A stretch of 64,000 bases of DNA. Origin: Epithemia pelagica. Taxonomy: Eukaryota; Bacillariophyta; Bacillariophyceae; Surirellales; Surirellaceae. The position numbers were made by a program, and so were the translations under genes. The notes under the pieces are model-generated. The model did no database searches. It was given only the letters and a program-made list of their open reading frames with translations, and was not told where the DNA came from. This document shows positions 33,367 through 44,246 of this stretch, piece by piece; positions within the stretch are counted from its first letter, which is position 1, and each line of letters starts with the position of its first letter. The stretch is from assembly GCA_946965045.2 (NCBI GenBank), contig OX337240.1, positions 1,798,001 to 1,862,000 of the forward strand, given 5' to 3'.

Positions 33367-35997
33367 TTACAAGTCTTCCACCACCAGATCACCATTGTCG
33401 TCATCTCCCGACACTACAGCTTGTTCTTCCTGCACAGCATCGCCCGAGGTACCACCATCTTCCACGTCCTTGTTGTTCTTGGCGGAGCTTGGACTGGCGG
33501 TAATATCGTGCGTTTCGCGCCAAAAGGCATGGTACACCAAGTAGGTACCAATCAACAAGACACCCAAAGGAATGAGACCATAGTACCAAACATCCCAATC
33601 GTCGTCTCCCTCCATCAATGGTGCAATGGTCAAGGAGATGATACTCATGAGCTTGATCAGAATGTTGAGGGCTGGACCGGATGTATCCTTGAAGGGATCT
33701 CCCACAGTGTCACCAACCACACATGCCTTGTGGATTTCGGTTCCCTTGCCACCCTGTGCTCCTTCAATTTCAATGTACTTTTTGGAGTTGTCCCAAGCTC
33801 CACCGGCATTGGCCATCATAATCGCCAACATCATACCGGAAGCAATGGCACCTCCAAGCAATCCCGTAAGACAGCGAGGACCAATCAAGAAACCAATGGT
33901 AATGGGTGTCAAGACCGCATACAAACCGGGCAAAATCATTTCTTCGACTGACGATTGTGTCGAAATGGCCACACATTGATCCGAATCAGCTTCGGCGGTA
34001 CCATCCCGCAAACCTGGAATCTCGTCAAATTGACGGCGGACTTCAATGATAATGGCTCCAGCTGCCTTTTGTACCGACAACATGGTCAAGGCGGCAAACA
34101 AGAATGGAAGCATGGATCCCAACAAGACACCCGACAAGACGACAGGGTCTCCAATCTCGGTCGAGAAACCAGCTTCTTTCAATCCAGCCTTCTCGGTAAA
34201 GGCAGACAAGAGGGAGAGGGCAGTCAAGACAGCCGAACCAATGGCAAATCCCTTTCCAGTAGCAGCTGTGGTGTTTCCCAAGGCATCCAAAGCATCGGTC
34301 GTGTCGCGAACGTGTTCGTCGAGGTTGGCCATTTCGGCAGTAGGCATCTGTGGCCAGTGTGACACCCAAGGTACTGAGCATACCAACAGCGGCCATGGAA
34401 ATACCGTATTCACCTGCCAAGGCATTGCAACCAAGGATAGTTGCCACCAAAATGATAGTAGGGAAGACAGTGGAGATCTTGCCCACACCCAAACCTTGAA
34501 TAATGACGGTAGCTGGACCTGTCACACCGGCTTCGGTGATGGATTGCACAGGCCAGTACGAGTAACTTGTAAAGTATTCCGTAACCTATACGATAATACA
34601 AGTCACCAAAATACAGGGCGGAGAGTGAGAAGTGAAAAGGTGGGTTACAGCCACAAAGCCCTCACAAAAAGGTTCGACACGTACCTGTCCAATCATGATC
34701 CCGGCAAAGAGCCCAATACCAATGCAGGCATAGACCCTCCAACCGTAGTCTTCGCGATCTTGAAAGACAAAGTGTACAATGACGGCAGTAAAGGCCAAGA
34801 CCAAGACACTGCTCACCACCGTTCCCTTGTGAAGCGCCATCATCAACTGTTTCTGATTGGCTCCATCTCGTGTACCAACGGCAAAGAATCCATAAACGGC
34901 CGCCAGAATTCCAGCTCCAGCCACCCAAAAGGGCAACATGACCAAGGCAACGTCTCCATCGGCCAAGGTGACAGCAGCAATAATGGAACCAACCTGCAAG
35001 ATCAACACGCAATCGTGTGAGAGTACCTTTCCTTATCGTCAACAACAGTCACCAAACGAACCGAAACGATACGTACAAAGGATTCAAACAAATCGGCCCC
35101 CATACCCGCGACATCACCAACATTGTCTCCGACATTATCGGCAATGACGGCAGGATTTCGTGGATCGTCTTCAGGAATGTCCATTTCGACTTTGCCGACC
35201 AAATCGGCTCCAACATCGGCCGCCTTGGTGTAAATACCACCAGCGACACGAGCAAAGAGAGCAATACTGGAGGCACCAAAGCCAAAACCAGTAATGACAT
35301 CGGCAGCAAACTTCAAACGTTCTTCCAGTTCCTCATCGCCATACCCGTAGGTCACAAAGAGGAACATGGCAGACAATCCGAGCAATCCGAGTCCCACTAC
35401 CATGAAACCCATGACGGCACCACCGGTAAAGGCCACGCGCAAGGCGACCGCCAACCCTCGTTCTTGAGCTGCCTGAGTCGTTCGCACATTGGCATCGGTC
35501 GCCACGGACATGCCGCCCCATCCAGCCATGGCGGACAAGATAGCCCCAGCCAAAAAGGATGCACCATATCGAATGCCATCGGTATGGTCGTCGGAGGGTG
35601 GGTCAATCGAATACAAAATGAGGAGGGCACCAAACATCACAAAGACGAAGATAGACAAGTACTTGTATTCGGCCAATAGAAAGGCGCGAGCGCCTGATTT
35701 GATCTTGTCGGAAATGTTATCCATCAAATCATTGCCACGGGGAGCTTTGCGCAGCTAAACCATAAACAACAATCAAAATTGAAAGGATACAGAATCGAAA
35801 TAAAGCATAAATCAGAGAAGCATGGTTCCAATCCGTCACCAGAACCTTGTACTTACCTGATAGAGAAGGAAAAAGACAAAGAAAAGGGCAACACCACCAG
35901 CTCCTAATCCGACGGAAACGGCCGTGGCGGCATTGATATCACAGGGGAACCGGGTGCTTCCACCCGATTCAACGGAACACAGGGAATTCACTCCCAT
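33367..35997 (-). pseudogene. V-type H+-pyrophosphatase, copy 1, with a 29-bp deletion
   Basis: Four exons: 35997-35857, 35754-35077, 34993-34685 and 34585-33367, all GT-AG and phase 0. The family moves H+ into vacuolar compartments using PPi. Visible motifs: [11 protein letters not shown] and DNVGDNVGD (PPi/Mg binding), [16 protein letters not shown] (Ala at the position that marks the K+-dependent type), [11 protein letters not shown], and many membrane helices. In exon 4 the paralogue at 47364 reads [19 protein letters not shown]. Here TDAY joins directly to (I)AEMAN at 34339/34340, with 29 bases missing. That removes the conserved GPIADNAGG loop, which holds a Mg/PPi-binding Asp, and shifts the frame. 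Everything else is intact, so this is a recent lesion or an assembly error. Confidence 0.88.
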
Positions 35998-36656
35998 CGT
36001 GGTAGATAGGATGCTGGTATGTCAGTTCGGGAGAGACCAGGTAGTCGGGGGGTTTCAACAATGAGGCAAAAAGTCTTGGTGGTCGTTCAACCCTGTAATG
36101 GAACAATCAATCAATCAAGAGGTCTTGGGAACAAAGGGGAGAAACAATGACAAGAGGAAGCGCGACGACGACAACAACAAGGACGACGGCGTGCCAACGA
36201 GACAAGGTTTATTCTGGAGTAAAGTATGAGAGTGCGTGTTTTTGAAACAAGAACTGGATCTATTATGAGTTCAATCGAGTGCTCTTTGACACCAACTCAA
36301 CAAAAAATCTTTTTTTGGGAGTGTTCCCTCCATGCGAACTCGTTTGCTCCTCCTCACACATGTCCATGTCCCGGCTGTGCCTCCCTTCTCTTGACACCCT
36401 TCTACAATATGGTTTGTTGACTGTTGACACAGCAAGACATATTTGTTTATATCATTGATGGATGGGAAGAAGAGAAGCGGAGCCAGGGCACTTCTCGTTT
36501 CCTTGACACCAGCATTCGATTTTTGCTTCTACCAACAAGCGTCTCCTCGATCAAAAATTGTGCGTCTCGTACTCGTACCTCGTACGTGAGCCGCGTGTGC
36601 ACGCACATGGCTCGTTCGCTTCGTCTTCTCGCATTTAGCAATGCTGTCCTGACTCC
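35998..36656. other. Intergenic between V-PPase copy 1 and the MULE-like element
   Basis: Expected promoter region of the minus-strand gene starting at 35997. No other feature recognised. Confidence 0.5.
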
Positions 36657-36678
36657 CGATTAAACACACCCAGTTTTT
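36657..36678 (+). repeat. Left terminal inverted repeat of the MULE-like element
   Basis: 22 bp starting CGATTAAACACACCCAG; pairs with 43063-43084 with one mismatch (A versus G at the eighth base). Confidence 0.72.
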
Positions 36679-36884
36679 CAATCCCATTTCCTTTTCAAAC
36701 TCCGGGTACCCTTCCAATCACGCACGCCCCCCGGCCAAGGGCTAGTCACCTATGTATTCCAAAGAGCATTGGATATATAGACAAACAACCCGCTTTCATC
36801 GTGACCATAAAATTGGCCACCCCGCGCTGGACAAATTCAAATCCATTTCCAGTTCAAAAACCGTCACATAGTTTGTATCCTATC

Positions 36885-39800
36885 ATGGTGGACAATGACG
36901 CTCAGCCCCTATCTGAGGATAACCTGGTTCCTATCCAAGATCTAACACAACAATACCTGGATGATCTTTTTGCATCATTGGACAAAGAATGGCACTCGCC
37001 ACTACAATTCCAAATGCATGTAGGCAACAATTGTGCCAACAGTGACACAACTGTGGAACTGGACATTTGTGCATTCTTTGGCCGACTACAAGCAGCGAAT
37101 GGCATCAAGAGCAAGTACGCATACTTTGATCGTAGCACATACCCTCCTCTCCAATCTGCAGATGAACTCTCAAAGGAAGGCAATTCAATGGCAAATCTTC
37201 ACCAAGATTTAGTTACAAAATCTTTAACATCCGGTTTTGTTCTTGTGAGCAACGGTAACTCCACCAAGAATTCTGCGCTTGCTTCCCGTAAACACTTCCC
37301 TGAAGGAAGTTCCCCTCCCTTTTTTTCAAGAACCTTTCGATGTGAACGTTACAGAGTCTACCGAAAGCGTAAAGCAAGTGATGAACCTTCCATTCAGCAA
37401 TACCGTGGCATTTCTCTGCACAACGATCAACGAGCTAATAGTCGAGGACCGGAGGGTAGGAAACAAGCGCGTAAACGCATCACCAACCGAGCACTACATC
37501 GTGATCATACTTGCTCTTTTCATTTCACGGTCTTTGCCAATTCCAAAGGTTTCTATATCACCAGAGTCGCCGGGAATGCATGTCACTGCAACCACATGAA
37601 GAAGATGTCATCTGACATTCCATTTCGCATTAGGAACTTTACTGCTCAACAACGCAAACGTGCGGGTGAACTTGGTAATGCATTTACAGGACCAGCGGCT
37701 GGTCGCAACTACTTCCACGCAAATGGCAATTTAACCATTACTCGTGATCAAATGCGATATGCTTTTCGTGTAACTGACACAACAGGAATGTACCACTTTG
37801 ATGGAATACATGCATCTGCAGAAGCCGTAGTTGAATGGCTTCGTACTGCCGAAAGTTTAAGCTACTGCATTTGGGGAGCGCGCCCAGACAGTGTTACCGA
37901 TGCTCATATGGAACGGCAGTCAGGGTTAATCTTCAATGAGAACAAAGACGAAGATGGGAACCACAGTGTTTCAGACTTGACTCACTTTTGTCAAGAGATC
38001 CTCCATGAATATACTACTGAAATGGAAAATCTGAAACTTGATGTTGACCAGAATATGTTCATTGCTTGTGCTTGGATCACGAATAAGGAGCGGCGAATGT
38101 TTCGACTGTTTCCGCATGTACTGAAGATTGATGTCACCAAAGGAACAAATAGAGAAAACCGCCCCTTAATGACTGTGTCAATGCGCACGGCCTATGGAAA
38201 ATATCTTGTCATCATGCGAATGTTTCTATCCAATGAGAGAAGAACAACATTTCGATGGGTTTTCTGTATTGCTTTTCCGACTCTTCTTGGAACACAATGG
38301 ATAGCACGGGTCAAGGCAATAGTAACTGATGGAGACTCCCATGAAATTGAAGAATTGGAAGAATCGATGCGTCGATACATGCCACACTGCATCAGAATCC
38401 GTTGTGGCTGGCATATCATTTTCAAGGGTTGGAGTAGGCAGTGCTCCATTGAGGGAGCAATTCCACGGGAATACAAACGCACATACCGGCAATTTGCAAC
38501 CACTGTAAAGAAGTGGTGTTACTCATTCATGTATCCACGCTACTGTGAAAGTGAACAGGAACTCCACATCTCAAAATGTCTTCTTCTTGCCTTTGTTTAC
38601 TCCAGGCCTGTTCGCACTTTCTTGACCCCCCAGCTCCGGAAAGTTATCCATAACTTTCTTATTGGCTATGTCTTTGTTCACGACAGGCACTTGTGCTTCC
38701 ATTATCGTAAAGGAATCCGCTATTATGAAGAATCGACAAACAGTAGTCATGAAGGCACAAATCTTGGCTTAAAGGAACATTCTGCACCAGTGTTGGCCAA
38801 CAGAACTGTTGCATTCAATGCAGCTATGCTCAAGCTCCAGTCTGACATGGCCATTGATGAACAGATGCGTCGTGCGTCCTCGAGTGTAGAAGCAACGGCC
38901 ACCTGGACAAACCACCTTCCAGTCAACGGTTTTGTCACAGAATTGTGTCTTGATCTGGCAACAAAATCATGGAATTTCGGGAAGAACTATAGTGTCCGTC
39001 GTGCACCTGTCCCCTTTTCTCCATGGCAATGGCACGTTGTTATAAGCGACCCCTCTATTGTCAACAATGAAAAAAAACATTTGCTTCCTGTGTGGCATCG
39101 CACTCGATGTGTACATCTGAACAAAATGGGACGCCTGGAGTGCACCTGTATGTCTTTTGAACGACGCGGGATACCATGTGCTCACCAAGCAGCTGTGCTT
39201 ATGCACGAGTATCCTAGCTACAAAGGATTTACCCACCATGATGTGAGTATTGTGTGGTGGAAGAAACATGTCTTCCTTGGTCTCCGTGACGGGGATAACA
39301 ATGTTGATGAGTGCATCCAGCACTTGCTGGACAACGACATATCTGGACCTAAATTTCCCCTTCCCCTTCAAAATATAGATGGCTGGACAGAAGGCCCGTA
39401 CAACACGGGAGACAATCCCATCAAATTCAAACATCTGCACGTTGATCCAAAAAATAGTTGTGTCAACTATACAGAAGATCAAATACTGCGTGCTATCAAT
39501 ACATTTGGAGGAAGTCTTGTCTCAAATGCAACAGCAGCAACAACAACAACAAGGGAAAGGGAGATATGTCCTGATCCTGGATATCTGTCCCAAGAATGTT
39601 TTGTCACAAATGATGACATCACAAACAATGCTTACACAACCCAAATGCCAGCATTTCCTTCGTTTCCAGAAGAAAAAGAAGACTATGACACAGATGGCCA
39701 AGGCACGTACGACGCGCATTTCTCCACCCAGGAGAGTGAGGAGAATGAATTTTTCCTGCAGGCAATTGAAGAAGAAGCTGGGGAGCAAATGACAACACAA

Positions 39801-40055
39801 CAATTCATTTCATGTATTCGCGAAGAGGTTTCAGAACTACAGGATCTTTTCCGGTCTGGTAACTATGTCGCTTCTGATCACAATCTTTTATCCCATCTTG
39901 AGTCATTTCGCCAACTACGTCGAGACATACGCCGGAAAATGGCAGAACGGGGACATCACAACCAAGGTCAGGAATGGGTTTCAGCAAATGCTGAACAAAC
40001 CCAGCATAAACGTCGTTTCCGTGGTGCCACATTAGGTCTGACATCTTTCACCTAG
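36885..40055 (+). CDS. MULE-type transposase with SWIM zinc finger
   Basis: Start chosen at ATG 36885 (MVDNDAQPL); the frame is open upstream only to a GTG. 1056 residues. A basic N-terminal region with Cys/His residues (HTCSFHF, CHCNH) looks like a FAR1/WRKY-GCM1-type DNA-binding domain. Catalytic positions of the MULE DDE core: D416 (LKIDVTKG), D482 (IVTDGD) with a downstream CGWH motif, and E623 (SSHEGTNLGLK). A SWIM finger CxC-x9-CxH follows at C753, C755, C765 and H767 (LECTCMSFERRGIPCAH). The acidic C-terminus has a Gln/Thr run. The enzyme would cut the TIRs and insert the element. The frame is intact over more than 3 kb. Confidence 0.85.
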   Translation: MVDNDAQPLSEDNLVPIQDLTQQYLDDLFASLDKEWHSPLQFQMHVGNNCANSDTTVELDICAFFGRLQAANGIKSKYAYFDRSTYPPLQSADELSKEGNSMANLHQDLVTKSLTSGFVLVSNGNSTKNSALASRKHFPEGSSPPFFSRTFRCERYRVYRKRKASDEPSIQQYRGISLHNDQRANSRGPEGRKQARKRITNRALHRDHTCSFHFTVFANSKGFYITRVAGNACHCNHMKKMSSDIPFRIRNFTAQQRKRAGELGNAFTGPAAGRNYFHANGNLTITRDQMRYAFRVTDTTGMYHFDGIHASAEAVVEWLRTAESLSYCIWGARPDSVTDAHMERQSGLIFNENKDEDGNHSVSDLTHFCQEILHEYTTEMENLKLDVDQNMFIACAWITNKERRMFRLFPHVLKIDVTKGTNRENRPLMTVSMRTAYGKYLVIMRMFLSNERRTTFRWVFCIAFPTLLGTQWIARVKAIVTDGDSHEIEELEESMRRYMPHCIRIRCGWHIIFKGWSRQCSIEGAIPREYKRTYRQFATTVKKWCYSFMYPRYCESEQELHISKCLLLAFVYSRPVRTFLTPQLRKVIHNFLIGYVFVHDRHLCFHYRKGIRYYEESTNSSHEGTNLGLKEHSAPVLANRTVAFNAAMLKLQSDMAIDEQMRRASSSVEATATWTNHLPVNGFVTELCLDLATKSWNFGKNYSVRRAPVPFSPWQWHVVISDPSIVNNEKKHLLPVWHRTRCVHLNKMGRLECTCMSFERRGIPCAHQAAVLMHEYPSYKGFTHHDVSIVWWKKHVFLGLRDGDNNVDECIQHLLDNDISGPKFPLPLQNIDGWTEGPYNTGDNPIKFKHLHVDPKNSCVNYTEDQILRAINTFGGSLVSNATAATTTTREREICPDPGYLSQECFVTNDDITNNAYTTQMPAFPSFPEEKEDYDTDGQGTYDAHFSTQESEENEFFLQAIEEEAGEQMTTQQFISCIREEVSELQDLFRSGNYVASDHNLLSHLESFRQLRRDIRRKMAERGHHNQGQEWVSANAEQTQHKRRFRGATLGLTSFT

Positions 40056-40124
40056 TTTGTAAAACTCCCATAACAGATCTAAACAATATTGAGCGTTTGT
40101 TTATGCAACATATTATGTTTTACT

Positions 40125-41408
40125 TTAATGACTAGTTTTGTTCTTGGCAGCTGCCAAAATTGCTTTTTCATTGTCTGTGATAGAAATTGTGTTGTCGTTC
40201 TTACCCACCACTGCAGTCTTCAAATAGCATGTCAGACAAAAGATGTCATGTTTGGTTGCCCGCTTGGAGACACAATGGTACTCAAGAGGATTGAAAATGA
40301 TTATGTCGAGGTGTCGTAACGCCACAACTTGTCCATGTTCTGGGAAGACAAATTTAGCCAAAACTTCATCCTTGTCTTTGTTACTTGGTTCCACAAGCAT
40401 GACAACAGAAATGGACAGACCAAAGTCGTTGTCTGTATGGGCTTGAAGGAAAACGTTTCGTCCGAACGCAACAGAGGAGAAGAAATGTGTACTCTTGCCC
40501 TTGTGGGACCACAACTTGAATTCACCATTTCTTGCAGCGTTCTCGAAGGCAAAAGAATAAGACCAGTCGATCCATTTTTCCAGCTGTGTCTCAAGCTGTT
40601 TGATGAATTGTAAGATTACCCGTTTCTCCTTTGCTTTCAACTTAGAAAACTTTGAATCTACCAGCCCTTTTCTTCCCCGATTTGCATGGACACCAAGAGT
40701 GATGTAGTTTGTCTTGTGTTCATCACATCCGACATAACGTGACTTGCCACGTGATTGATGGTTGCACGTTGTCTCCAACTTCTCAAGAACATCAAGTAGG
40801 TTCTGTGTCACATTATCACTTGTTATAATTTGACGTGGCGGTTTGAGAAACACAGGAAGTTTCTGTTTATCTGGACGAAAGATACTTCCTTGGTCACCAG
40901 ACTCTCCAATAACTTTCCAGCTTGACAAGGAAACAGGGTGGGGGACATATGGAGTGCATTTTGATAGCTCCAGCGGACCATTGGTAGGGTCATTTGTGAA
41001 GACTAGGCAGAACTTGTGTAGAACAGAAGAAGAAATCTTCAAAGAATCAGGTGCTTCGGTAATCTCTTTCAATGCGTCTTCCTGCTTTTGTCTCTTCTTA
41101 TTCCGGCGATATCGTTGTGCAGAAGACCTTGGCATGGAAGATGCTTTGGCAACCAAAGCAGCAACTTGTGTCCTTTGAGAACATGGTTTGTTGGACTTGA
41201 AGACATGAAAAGCATTAGTAACATCAAAGCCTGTATGTTCTTCAGCTATGTTCTGCAGAATCTCATCCTGAGTTAATCTCCGTGCAAGCCCCCCCGTACT
41301 TTTGTTGGCATGTACATTTGAAGATGTACTGCCTAAGCACTGGGCGGTGAGAGCCTGACCATTATGGTCTGGTTCTAAACGACCTCCCTTGAGGGCTTGC
41401 TTGGACAT
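40125..41408 (-). CDS. 2OG-Fe(II) oxygenase-like protein carried by the transposon
   Basis: Start at ATG 41408 (MSKQALKGGRLEPDHNG) because the upstream part of the open frame, to 41666, lies inside the tandem repeats. 427 residues. The first 110 are basic and probably disordered (RYRRNKKRQKQE). The last 110 show the order expected of a double-stranded beta-helix Fe(II) oxygenase: FLQAHTDNDFG (HxD at residues 324 and 326), then VVALRHLDIIIFNP, then LEYHCVSKR (distal His at 378 with basic residues after it). This resembles the TET/JBP-like branch that some fungal DNA transposons carry, but membership is inferred. Tail-to-tail with the transposase. A nucleic-acid-modifying role is speculative. 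Confidence 0.6.
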   Translation of the reverse strand: MSKQALKGGRLEPDHNGQALTAQCLGSTSSNVHANKSTGGLARRLTQDEILQNIAEEHTGFDVTNAFHVFKSNKPCSQRTQVAALVAKASSMPRSSAQRYRRNKKRQKQEDALKEITEAPDSLKISSSVLHKFCLVFTNDPTNGPLELSKCTPYVPHPVSLSSWKVIGESGDQGSIFRPDKQKLPVFLKPPRQIITSDNVTQNLLDVLEKLETTCNHQSRGKSRYVGCDEHKTNYITLGVHANRGRKGLVDSKFSKLKAKEKRVILQFIKQLETQLEKWIDWSYSFAFENAARNGEFKLWSHKGKSTHFFSSVAFGRNVFLQAHTDNDFGLSISVVMLVEPSNKDKDEVLAKFVFPEHGQVVALRHLDIIIFNPLEYHCVSKRATKHDIFCLTCYLKTAVVGKNDNTISITDNEKAILAAAKNKTSH

Positions 41409-41436
41409 CACCCACGACAAATCCTGATGTAGACAA

Positions 41437-42850
41437 CCAAAAAGACCCCCAATTTCAAAATCAAATCGCTTCTGAAGGACCCAATCAATCAAACCAAACA
41501 AGGTATTGTTAGAACCGTCTTGCAAAGGGCTTTCCAACAAGCCATTCAATTTGGAAATCCGACTTACATGTAGAAAGTTATCAAGGGTAGTAGGAGAGAG
41601 TGTTGGAACAGCCACCAAAAAGACCCCAAATTCCAAAATCAAATCGCTTCTGAAGGACCCAATCAATCAAACCAAACGAGGTATTGTTAGAGCCGTCTTG
41701 CAAAGGGCTTTCCAACGAGCCATTCAATTTGGAAATCCGACTTACATGTAGAAAGTTATCAAGGGTAGTAGGAGAGAGTGTTGGAACAGCCACCAAAAAG
41801 ATCCCAAATTCCAAAATCAAATCGCTTCTGAAGGACCCAATCAATCAAACCAAACGAGGTATTGTTAGAGCCGTCTTGCAAAGGGCTTTCCAACGAGCCA
41901 TTCAATTTGGAAATCCGACTTACATGTAGAAAGTTGTCAAGAGTAGTAGGAGAGAGTGTTGGAACAGCCACCAAAAAGACCCCAAATTTCAAAATCAAAT
42001 CGCTTCTGAAGGACCCAATCAATCAAACCAAACAAGGTATTGTTAGAGCCGTCTTGCAAAGGGCTTTCCAACAAGCCATTCAATTTGGAAATCCGACTTA
42101 CATGTAGAAAGTTATCAAGGGTAGTAGGAGAGAGTGTTGGAACAGCCACCAAAAAGACCCCAAATTTCAAAATCAAATCGCTTCTGAAGGACCCAATCAA
42201 TCAAACCAAACAAGGTATTGTTAGAGCCGTCTTGCAAAGGGCTTTCCAACAAGCCATTCAATTTGGAAATCCGACTTACATGTAGAAAGTTATCAAGGGT
42301 AGTAGGAGAGAGTGTTGGAACAGCCACCAAAAAGACCCCAAATTTCAAAATCAAATCGCTTCTGAAGGACCCAATCAATCAAACCAAACGAGGTATTGTT
42401 AGAGCCGTCTTGCAAAGGGCTTTCCAACAAGCCATTCAATTTGGAAATCCGACTTACATGTAGAAAGTTGTCAAGGGTAGTAGGAGAGAGTGTTGGAACA
42501 GCCACCAAAAAGACCCCAAATTTCAAAATCAAATCGCTTCTGAAGGACCCAATCAATCAAACCAAACGAGGTATTGTTAGAGCCGTCTTGCAAAGGGCTT
42601 TCCAACGAGCCATTCAATTTGGAAATCCGACTTACATGTAGAAAGTTATCAAGGGTAGTAGGAGAGAGTGTTGGAACAGCCACCAAAAAGACCCCAAATT
42701 TCAAAATCAAATCGCTTCTGAAGGACCCAATCAATCAAACCAAACGAGGTATTGTTAGAGCCGTCTTGCAAAGGGCTTTCCAACGAGCCATTCAATTTGG
42801 AAATCCGACTTACATGTAGAAAGTTATCAAGGGTAGTAGGAGAGAGTGTT
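41437..42850. repeat. 178-bp minisatellite, about eight copies
   Basis: Head-to-tail units of exactly 178 bp; equivalent points fall at 41506, 41684, 41862, 42040, 42218, 42396 and 42574. Units are more than 95% alike and differ at a few sites, such as the AACGAGCC/AACAAGCC and GTTATCAAG/GTTGTCAAG variants. Each carries, on the minus strand, the splice-donor-like ATGTAAGTCGG. Because 178 is not a multiple of three, each unit is open for 81-87 codons on both strands without forming a long ORF. The array lies immediately upstream of the oxygenase-like gene. Confidence 0.95.
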
Positions 42851-43062
42851 TGAAAAGGAAGGAAAGGCTGTGAGAGTGGGTTTTTTGGCCCCTCTCATGC
42901 AACATGCAAGTACAAAGGTAGTAGGTGATTTTCTTTGGGAGACCGTTGGAAGAGGGGACAGTTGATACACGTGTCTTGACACGTGCCTGGAGCGGCAGCA
43001 TGGGGTGCTGACAGGCGTGGGAATGCAGATGGGGTCAGTTCTTATGCGACTGAAAGCGACCA

Positions 43063-43084
43063 AAAAACTGGGTGTGCTTAATCG
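43063..43084 (-). repeat. Right terminal inverted repeat of the MULE-like element
   Basis: Reverse complement begins CGATTAAGCACACCCAG; one mismatch to 36657-36678. Confidence 0.72.
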
Positions 43085-44246
43085 TTTCTCACCTCCATGC
43101 ATGTCGGTCCCCCATAGAGAACAACCAGAGAAGGTTTGGGCATATGACAAAACTTGGGGCAGTAGTAAATATTTACTATGCCCTTCATACAGGCTCAGGT
43201 ATGCGCGACTGTTGGACATCCGCCAAAGGACAAAGTGCACGCCGGGCCTGGGGATGACGCACGCACGGGGGAGTTGGGGTTTGGTCTGATTTTTCCGATC
43301 GAGCTTTTTGCAACCGCCGACGAGGAGGATCCAACGTTCCCTCTGAACAAAGAGAACTCATTCAACGAGGCATGGTCACGGTCCTTACTTTCAATACTGT
43401 ATCTACAATCGATTATCTTCGGAATCGGCCGAGACTGTGCGCGATGGACCTGGGAAATGAGAAGGCTCTCGTTTCGAGGAACAATGCAACTGCAAATTGT
43501 GAGGCAATGGGGAGCGAGAACAATGCGTCCAAGCTCACCTCCTCATCCGAAATGTGAGACATAACGATACGAAAGGAAGGAGACGATATAAACAGGTTGT
43601 CTGCCTTGAAATTCATCATTGCATCAAAGGTCACAACATCTATTCTGTGACACGGTTTGACATGTTTGTATGTGGATGAGACGACCTTTGATGTCAAACT
43701 GCCGATTGTGAATCGGTCTCCGAAAAATCAAATGAACCAATGGAGACATGATTGGGAGAACCTTGTAGTATCCTTGTTCGGTCTCCGTCTTGGACGATCC
43801 ACCACTGGGTGCCAGTGCCACCAAAATGTGTCGTTGTAGTAGTACTTTGGGTGTTTGTTGTGGCCTCAAGGAATTTGCCTCAAGCATCCCGAACCCCGCA
43901 ACAAACCATGTGTCTCATATGAGAAGTGGTTCTTGTTCCAATGGTCGTAAGGGAAAGGCAAGGATTACATAGGAGGACTTCTTGCTCCTTCTACTAATCC
44001 TTTCGACTCTTATCATCCACATAGCAACAGTAGCGTTTTCATTTTCTGTACGCCCCAGAGTGTAACATACAAAATGTATTTTTGAAATAAACCAAAGATG
44101 ATGAGATAGACACGATAGGAGTTGTTTGTGATGTTGCGAATTCGGCGCAAGTCTCAATCAACTCTTGCTCTCATCAACTGTTGTTGATGAAGTAAGTGCT
44201 TTCCTGTCTTCCTCTGACGTTCGAATAGAGACAAGAAGAAAGCACC
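43085..44246. other. Intergenic, 1.2 kb
   Basis: No supported gene; holds the promoter of the plus-strand gene at 44247. Confidence 0.5.

Larger units (their letters stand above)
36657..43084. mobile_element. MULE-like DNA transposon carrying an oxygenase-like gene
   Basis: 6.43 kb bounded by 22-bp terminal inverted repeats with one mismatch (36657-36678 and 43063-43084; core CACACCCAGTTTTT). Inside are a plus-strand MULE/SWIM transposase (36885-40055), a convergent minus-strand oxygenase-like gene (40125-41408) and eight 178-bp tandem repeats (41437-42850). The two stop codons are only 70 bp apart. I could not find a target-site duplication next to the TIRs, so the exact ends and the unity of the element are inferred. 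The intact transposase frame suggests recent activity. Confidence 0.68.

Noticed and set aside
34046-35679. Long plus-strand frames opposite V-PPase copy 1
   Set aside because: Antisense shadows of the pyrophosphatase exons; the sense frame carries all conserved motifs.
41437-42850. CRISPR-like array
   Set aside because: Units are contiguous 178-bp tandem copies without distinct spacers, in a eukaryotic context.
36657-43084. MULE target-site duplication
   Set aside because: The 8-11 bases outside the two TIRs do not match, so no duplication is claimed.
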